64,000 nt of DNA from Teleogryllus oceanicus (taxonomy: Eukaryota > Arthropoda > Insecta > Orthoptera > Gryllidae). Shown here one piece after another: positions 59,501-64,000 of this stretch (position 1 is its first letter; every line of letters starts with the position of its first letter). The notes under the pieces are model-generated. The model worked only from the letters and a program-made list of their open reading frames with translations. It had not been told where the DNA came from and made no database searches. The position numbers and the translations under genes were made by a program. The stretch is from assembly GCA_964035755.1 (NCBI GenBank), contig CAXIVR010000014.1:53203034-53267033 (forward strand). The letters run 5' to 3'.

Positions 59501-62043
59501 GTGATATCTGATGTTTTTAATTGCTTGAATATGTACAGCACGGATGGAGAGAAGAAGAAACGAAAAGGTGGGGCAGGCAGGAAACGCCATGAAAAGAAGG
59601 AGAGGCATGAAGGACCTAAAGCGAAGAGAGGCCGAAAACCTACAAAGGTATTCCTGTGCTTAATTTTACTTTGCAGTAACTTGAAGTACAGATCTTTCTG
59701 AACATTTCTTATCTTCCTTTTCCTAACTGCTTAAGAATGTTTCTGTTATTGCTTGAGACGTACAAGCTATTAAATGTAGGTAATTAATAAATTTCCTTAA
59801 TTTAAAATATTTGTTCACTTGTGCATTATGAACAGATACAAAATTATTAGTGCAACATAAATGGTAAAAAATTGTTTCACAATACAGGAACCGAAGCGAC
59901 GTGGGAAGAAAGCAGGGAGCGGTGATGATGATCAAACTCCCAAGAAGAGGGGCAAATTTGTCTCCAAAGAAACCATTTCCACTAGTGAATCTGATAGTGA
60001 CAGTAATCAACTTAAAATTGCTAGTGGGTAAGTTAATTTTCTGTTTCTTTTTCAGTAAATATTTCAGCACATTCCACAAATTGGCTGTTTCTCACTTCTT
60101 CATTCAGAATGTAAGAGCTGCAAAACATCACTCATGAGGTGCACACTTTACTTATTAGGAGTTTTTTCAGTGTTTTTGTTTTTAGAATTATTTAGCCATA
60201 TGAATATTTAATTAACAAGATCAAGTTTCTGCAGTTTTATTAATTTTATTTGTGAATTCGGTGATTTCCTACCTTTCATGTGGTAATTTTTCCTTTCGTA
60301 CCTCTGTTCATAATTCTCAAAAATTAGCATATGATACAGTATACTTTGGCAACAGCAGTTTTTACAATTAGTTCAATTATTGCATGGATAAATGCTTCTC
60401 AAATGGGTGGCAATGTTAGCAAATGTGAAATTTTGTATCATACGCATTTGTAAATGAACTGCGTAAAAGCCAGTCTTCCACATCATCATAAATTGAAAAA
60501 TAAGCGATTAATTTTGAAATAAAGTTCGAAGTTCAGACTTTGAGTAACCTTCCTATTTGTGACATCACTTGGCCTTGATAGAGTGTTGGTTTACTTCAAC
60601 TGGAAATTGCAAATTTTTTATCATATCAAGTGTAATTTAAATTATTTTCATTTAATTATCTACAGAAACATCAAAAAGGAAGGTACACTGAAAATACAAT
60701 TTGTGGGGTGGTGTGTGTGTGTGTGTGTGTGTGTGTGTGGCTGGGTGCGCATGTGTGTGTGGGTGCGTGTGTGTGTTGGTGTGTGCGTGTGTGTGTGGGG
60801 GGAGGGTGCGTGTGACTGAGCGCGTGCGTGCAAACTGTTCCCCCAAACCTTCTGTTGAATTGACCTCCAAATGTTCCCCATTCTTTATCTCCTCAAATGT
60901 TCTCTCAAATATTTCCCTAAAGTGTTCTCACAAATCTTTCTTTTATGTTCATCATATGTTTCTACACTTGTTAATTTGGAAATTCAAAAATTTAATTTCA
61001 ATTTTTTTTCTTACAAAATCCTTTTATATGTTAAGACAGCATACCTCTCCTGCTGGATGAACCAGGAAGTTCCAAATAGCTAGTGTATCCAGATGAGGTG
61101 AACCCCAAGTACTATAATAGAAATGTTCCAAAGATTTTTGGAATTTCTGTTTCTACGAATCAGAACTGTTAAAATTATTGTTTTAAGTGGAAATAGCTTC
61201 ACATTGGAACCCAACTTTGAGCATTTCTGTGCTACAGAATGACAGAATTATCAAAATATAGCTTATTTAAAAAGATCTCATTTTGTAGATTAGAATATAG
61301 AAAACGTAACTTGTGTCTACAGGAATCAAAAAAACCTTCTCAAAGCTCTCGGATGCTTTGTTTGAGAGTAATTCATGATAGTACAGTATGTTGCAGCATT
61401 ATGTGTTTGGTGGATTGTGTGTGCCTGATAATCCATACATGCTATAATCTGCAAACTTCTATGTTTTTTCTTAAATCTCTTTGATGGAATTACCCGTGGG
61501 GGTAATTCCCAATCCACCAGTAATACCCTTATGTTGTTAGGAGACCTTTGTTTCTTATAAAAGGGAATATACCGTCATCATTCCATAGCGTACTATATGT
61601 ATAGGGGATGGTAATTCATATATAACTTCTTTTTTGTTTTACAGAAACGAAAGTGGCAGTGGCAGCGAACGTGGCCGGCAAAAGAAACGTCGTATTGCTT
61701 CAGATTCCAGTCGCTCTCGTTCTCGTTCCCGATCTGGTTCTGGCAGTGCTAAATCCACAGATCCAGATCGCGCCTCGCTCTAGGTTCAAGATCAGGCAGA
61801 TCCAAACGTTCTGCATCAAGATCTCGTTCTAGGTCAAAAAGTGGATCACGATCCAGGTCAGAAGTGGATCTCGACAAAAAGGAAAAAGGAATCCAAAGGA
61901 AAAATAGTAAATAAGTCCAGATCTAGGTCCAGATCGAGATCGAAATCAAAGTCAAGGTCTCGATCCAGATCAGCATCAAGATCAAAGTCGAGGTCTAGAT
62001 CCAGATCAAAGAGTGGCTCTAGAAAGAGTGGCTCTGCTTCAAG
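48141..62043 (+). CDS. Ctr9: CTR9, TPR scaffold of the Paf1 complex (18 exons visible, 3' end probably incomplete)
   Basis: CTR9 is the large tetratricopeptide scaffold of the nuclear PAF1 complex (PAF1, LEO1, CDC73, RTF1), which travels with RNA polymerase II and promotes elongation and H2B ubiquitination/H3K4 methylation. The start ATG at 48141 gives MSGSIEIPLRDSDE, as in animal CTR9. Exons: 48141-48182, 48399-48497, 48615-48854, 48935-49203, 49296-49491, 49572-49679, 50196-50315, 50388-50697, 52129-52337, 52708-52889, 52985-53314, 53410-53526, 55878-56023, 58682-58889, 59229-59458, 59539-59647, 59888-60027, 61645-62043. All GT-AG with consistent phases, except exon 8 (1 base short) and the shifted exon 18. 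TPRs span exons 3-14, a charged coiled coil exons 14-15, and a Lys/Ser/Arg-rich tail exons 15-18. About 1150 codons, close to the family length (about 1170 in human). No stop identified. Confidence 0.95.
48399..48497 (+). CDS. Ctr9: CTR9 exon 2
   Basis: Encodes VIELDLSQLPEGEEVLGIL through YWVTLA. Acceptor ctgtag, donor GTGAGT. Confidence 0.94.
48615..48854 (+). CDS. Ctr9: CTR9 exon 3
   Basis: Encodes LEYYKQGKVEDFIRILEASR through YTTADKIIMYDQ, the first TPR region. 80 codons, phase 0 both ends. Confidence 0.95.
48935..49203 (+). CDS. Ctr9: CTR9 exon 4
   Basis: Encodes NHLLGRAYFCLLEGDKM, NIPSLLGKACIAFNKKDYRG and ALRTNPNCPAAVRLGMGHCF: TPRs. Donor GTGTTA, phase 2. Confidence 0.95.
49296..49491 (+). 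CDS. Ctr9: CTR9 exon 5
   Basis: Encodes LAFERALHLDNQCVGALVGL through MVLNHLANHFFFKK. Confidence 0.95.
49572..49679 (+). CDS. Ctr9: CTR9 exon 6
   Basis: Encodes DYSKVQHLAMHAFHNTE and ESCYQLARAFHVQ. 36 codons, phase 0. Confidence 0.95.
50196..50315 (+). CDS. Ctr9: CTR9 exon 7
   Basis: Encodes GDYGQAFQYYYQATQYAPP then FVLPHFGMGQMYIYREDTEN. The upstream intron (49680-50195) shows nothing else. Confidence 0.95.
50388..50697 (+). CDS. Ctr9: CTR9 exon 8, frame broken by one missing base
   Basis: Reads AAQCFEKVLKAQPGNYETMK through LAQILEQSDLQ, then EL and a stop (TAA at 50601) in place of a conserved GALNAYG-type continuation. One additional G in the cagg run at 50592-50595 would restore the frame to the donor at 50698, and the exon is 310 nt where 311 would satisfy both flanking phases. 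Confidence 0.92.
50815..50910. repeat. (CTCTCC)n pyrimidine repeat in CTR9 intron 8
   Basis: Runs of ctctctctctccctctccct. The rest of the intron (50911-52128) shows no gene. Confidence 0.9.
52129..52337 (+). CDS. Ctr9: CTR9 exon 9
   Basis: Acceptor tctaaag. Encodes LNNLEEAKRNLEESLSRSK, then AVTTTYNLARLNESLCQFD and KEHPNYVD, ending in phase 1. Confidence 0.95.
52708..52889 (+). CDS. Ctr9: CTR9 exon 10
   Basis: Acceptor attaaag. Encodes YLRLGCMARDEGQIYESSDW and HPDAWSLLGNLHLAKMEWGP, donor GTGTGT. Confidence 0.95.
52985..53314 (+). CDS. Ctr9: CTR9 exon 11
   Basis: 110 codons: NPSTSNDAYSQIALGNVWLQ, DRALAMYKQVLRNDPRNIWA and AHIYVEQKQYVSAIQM; two or more TPRs. Confidence 0.96.
53410..53526 (+). 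CDS. Ctr9: CTR9 exon 12
   Basis: Encodes YENCLRKFYKYHHVEVLQYL then AYFKAGKLKEAKMTLLK. Confidence 0.95.
53535..53623. repeat. (ATT)n microsatellite in CTR9 intron 12
   Basis: About 89 bp of tta/att with a few substitutions, directly after the exon 12 donor. Confidence 0.95.
54587..54775. repeat. (CA)n microsatellite in CTR9 intron 12
   Basis: Imperfect acacac with gca and ccaga variants. The overlapping Thr/His and Cys/Val ORFs are artefacts. Confidence 0.95.
55066..55232 (+). mobile_element. SINE copy I, middle fragment
   Basis: taatgggccacggatcgtgc, the ccttcctcttccttgtccta block, acactaccacacatgctggg-type sequence and ggtgggaga match copies D and F. Both ends are missing. Confidence 0.75.
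55878..56023 (+). CDS. Ctr9: CTR9 exon 13
   Basis: Encodes ARRVAPQDTVLLYNIALVLQ and VLQAVHELGLSH, phase 2 out. It follows a 2.35-kb intron with microsatellites and a SINE fragment. Confidence 0.95.
58682..58889 (+). CDS. Ctr9: CTR9 exon 14
   Basis: Encodes YFQYLSVHGDRMRYDVTLAG, QCQDLLSQAQYHVARARK and a Glu/Lys/Arg-rich coiled-coil start. The 2.66-kb upstream intron holds nothing recognised. Confidence 0.95.
59229..59458 (+). CDS. Ctr9: CTR9 exon 15
   Basis: Encodes a KKLEEKKRIELEEMLKKRQE coiled coil, then NAILFGDMPS and a Lys/Ser/Gly-rich nuclear tail ending KKRRR. Confidence 0.92.
59539..59647 (+). CDS. Ctr9: CTR9 exon 16
   Basis: Encodes TDGEKKKRKGGAGRKRHEKK through KRGRKPTK: highly basic, likely nuclear localisation sequence. 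Confidence 0.9.
59888..60027 (+). CDS. Ctr9: CTR9 exon 17
   Basis: Encodes EPKRRGKKAGSGDDDQTPKK and SETISTSESDSDSNQLKIAS-type acidic/serine stretch (as read: ETISTSESDSDSNQLKIAS). Confidence 0.9.
60706..60800. repeat. (GT)n microsatellite in CTR9 intron 17
   Basis: gtgtgtgtgt with gcgtg variants. The surrounding ORFs are low-complexity. Confidence 0.95.
61645..62043 (+). CDS. Ctr9: CTR9 exon 18, Ser/Arg-rich tail with frame shifts
   Basis: Opens NESGSGSERGRQKKRRIASD and SRSRSRSRSGSGS in frame, then stops at about 61782. SR-type repeats resume in a second frame (61788-61860) and a third (61914-62043), ending at a plausible donor GTATGC. Such alternation suggests two or more base indels, not three exons. 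The downstream exon is not found. Confidence 0.8.
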
Positions 62044-64000
62044 GTATGCTGAGTTATTTATGATACAGGGAAACTTCGTTTATATGTTTTTCTGGGGAGT
62101 GAACGGAAAAAAATGTATAGGAGAGAAAAACGCAAGACTGAAAAATGAAAAAATTTAAGTGCAAAATAAAAACTCAATATTTTGACAATACCATTGTGTT
62201 CGAAAATAATATGACTATATCTAATATTCTGAATACATATAATTTTTAAAGAAGAAAATTCTCGGTTTTGAAAAGGTTCTGATATTAGACCATTTGCTTT
62301 TCTCTGCTTCTAAAGTATAAATTTTCCCCTCAAAATGTAACAGCTGCTCCAGATCACTCACATTACTTGTTTCCCACATATTTTGTACAAATAGGCCAGA
62401 ATGTTTACAATAGAATGTTGACAAAGGTTTTGTAAAGCTGTACCAGGAGGCAAGCAATCATTTCGCAAAGCTGTACCAGGCAGCCCATGAACATTTCACA
62501 AAGGCAACATGCAACATGCAACATTTCACCAGGCAACATGCAAAAATTATCCAAAGCCCCAGGGACACTATTGGGCACCAGTGTCATTATCCTTGCACCT
62601 TGTGGTTTTGTTCAGTCTCGACAGTTCCTATCAGGTTCCAATGGAAGGCCTTATTTACCAACAAAACTAAACAACCTGATCACTGAACTAAAGACAGATT
62701 CCATGGTCTCCTCTTGAATGATGTTGTCTTTCTCACTTTCCAATCGTTTATGCCGGTATGTAGTCACAACTTTTATTATGGACATATAAGCATAAAAAAC
62801 AAATAAAGGTAAAAAAAATATCTGTGATAATTTAATATGGAAGTACATGAATTTATCCAGGATTTGTAAACAGTAATGCATAAACATGAAAAATGAATTG
62901 GTGCAAAACATATAAATGGAGTTTCACTGTATATTGTCTTAACTTTATTTTCTTCTGTTCCCAATACACTTGTTTATGGTTGCTGTTTCTCAATCACTCG
63001 TCACTTATTTAAGTGGCACCACTTTCCACATTTTTTGCCATATTTATACATTAACATCTGACTTTGTTTTCTTTAAGGCATGCCATGACAATGTTTCCAA
63101 TTCACTATAAAATATGTTCTTCCCTTCATCTCTTGCAACTTCTACTTCTAGTTGTAGTAAAAATTGTCATAATTGTTTAATTTGCAGTAGTTGAACACGT
63201 TTGTTTATTATTTTATTATTGCTGTTTTTAACATTTTCTTCTGAGTACTTCTATTTTTATTTTGTTGTCTTTATTTTTATTGCAAAACCATAATATAATA
63301 TAATATATTTTATTTATTTATTTTACTTAATTAATGTCAAAAAACACTAAAACCTAAACGTGATGTAAATTGTACTGACTCTGTTATGAAATATTTTGTC
63401 AATTGCCATCTTGTGCCATGCACTGCCACTACATCTATATTATGCATTTTATGGACATTCAGATATTTCATAGTGTCTGACTGGAAAATTGTTCTATATT
63501 GCCAAGTCAATATAAATCATTAACATTATATTGTACTATTTTTTTTCTGTTGGATGTTTCATCACAGTTTAATTCTTTTGATACCAGACCCACCCCTGCC
63601 CTAATGAACCAGTTTTAATATTCAGGGTATCTTCACTTTCTGCAACTTGAAAGGCCTTCCCCTCATCATGGAGTTCTGTCTGGTTTTATACAGGAGAGCT
63701 TTCTTGTTTCTTTTCATAAGCTACTCCCTCAAACCTAATTTACACACTTTCTTCTGATGAATGATTCTGGTGTTATAGCAAACATGTCCACGTGCAGTGT
63801 GGCTTCTGGAACTCATAAAGTTACATTCTGCATGTGTACATTCACTAAAACTTCAGATTCGTTCATCAGAATTAAAGTGTACATTGGGTCGTACTTCTCA
63901 CCAGGTACATGGCCCCCAAGGACCGCCTTAGGTGCCATATACCTTATGGAGGGAACATAAACTACTCTTGTGCTCCTTTGTTCTGTGGGAATCCCAATTC
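62044..64000. other. Sequence after the last visible CTR9 exon
   Basis: Probably intron and/or 3' region of CTR9. No acceptor followed by an acidic/serine-rich frame was found. A short internal duplication (gctgtaccaggaggcaag.. / gctgtaccaggcagccca, and acatgcaacatgcaacat) lies at 62437-62545. ORFs such as 63757-63960 are unrecognised. Confidence 0.4.

Overview
The window is a piece of an insect nuclear genome. The evidence is an insect-type mitochondrial-clan cytochrome P450 split over ten exons, an intron-rich CTR9 gene, four eukaryotic tRNA genes and a dense load of SINEs, MITEs, foldback repeats and one Ty3/gypsy retrotransposon. Long repeat-filled introns suggest a large, repeat-rich genome, perhaps a hemimetabolous insect, but I cannot name the species.

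Layout. 1-9250 is almost entirely repeats: nine copies or fragments of one tRNA-derived SINE family with a CAATCAATC-type tail occur across the window, most of them here, along with MITEs and long TAAA microsatellites. 9251-29885 (+) is the P450. I recognise it as CYP301A1-like from the chained protein, and splice phases agree at all nine introns. Its introns carry a hAT-type nonautonomous element with an 8-bp target duplication, several foldbacks, a 295-bp satellite, SINEs and two duplicated 3' splice sites. 29886-31939 is AT-rich and holds a decayed Tc1/mariner transposase. 31940-39892 is a complete Ty3/gypsy element (two 1.32-kb LTRs, ATTT target duplication, PPT, gag-PR-RT-RH-IN remnants). 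39893-48140 is AT-rich and non-coding apart from tRNA-Thr(AGT), tRNA-Ser(GCT), tRNA-Asn(GTT) and tRNA-Gln(CTG, minus strand). 48141-62043 (+) is CTR9, the TPR scaffold of the Paf1 transcription elongation complex, in 18 visible exons. Its serine/arginine-rich tail probably runs past the last exon I can place. 62044-64000 shows nothing codable.

The two protein genes act in unrelated pathways (cuticle-linked monooxygenase; RNA polymerase II elongation), and I see no operon-like or functional link between them. The most unusual structures are foldback repeats with hammerhead-ribozyme-like cores (16.9-17.3 kb, 20.7-21.4 kb, 26.5-26.7 kb), one of them a perfect 81-bp inverted repeat just inside a P450 intron, and the partial duplications of the exon 2 and exon 7 splice acceptors. 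Single-base indels in CTR9, tRNA-Gln and between the two LTRs point to residual assembly errors and should be considered before any frameshift is called biological.
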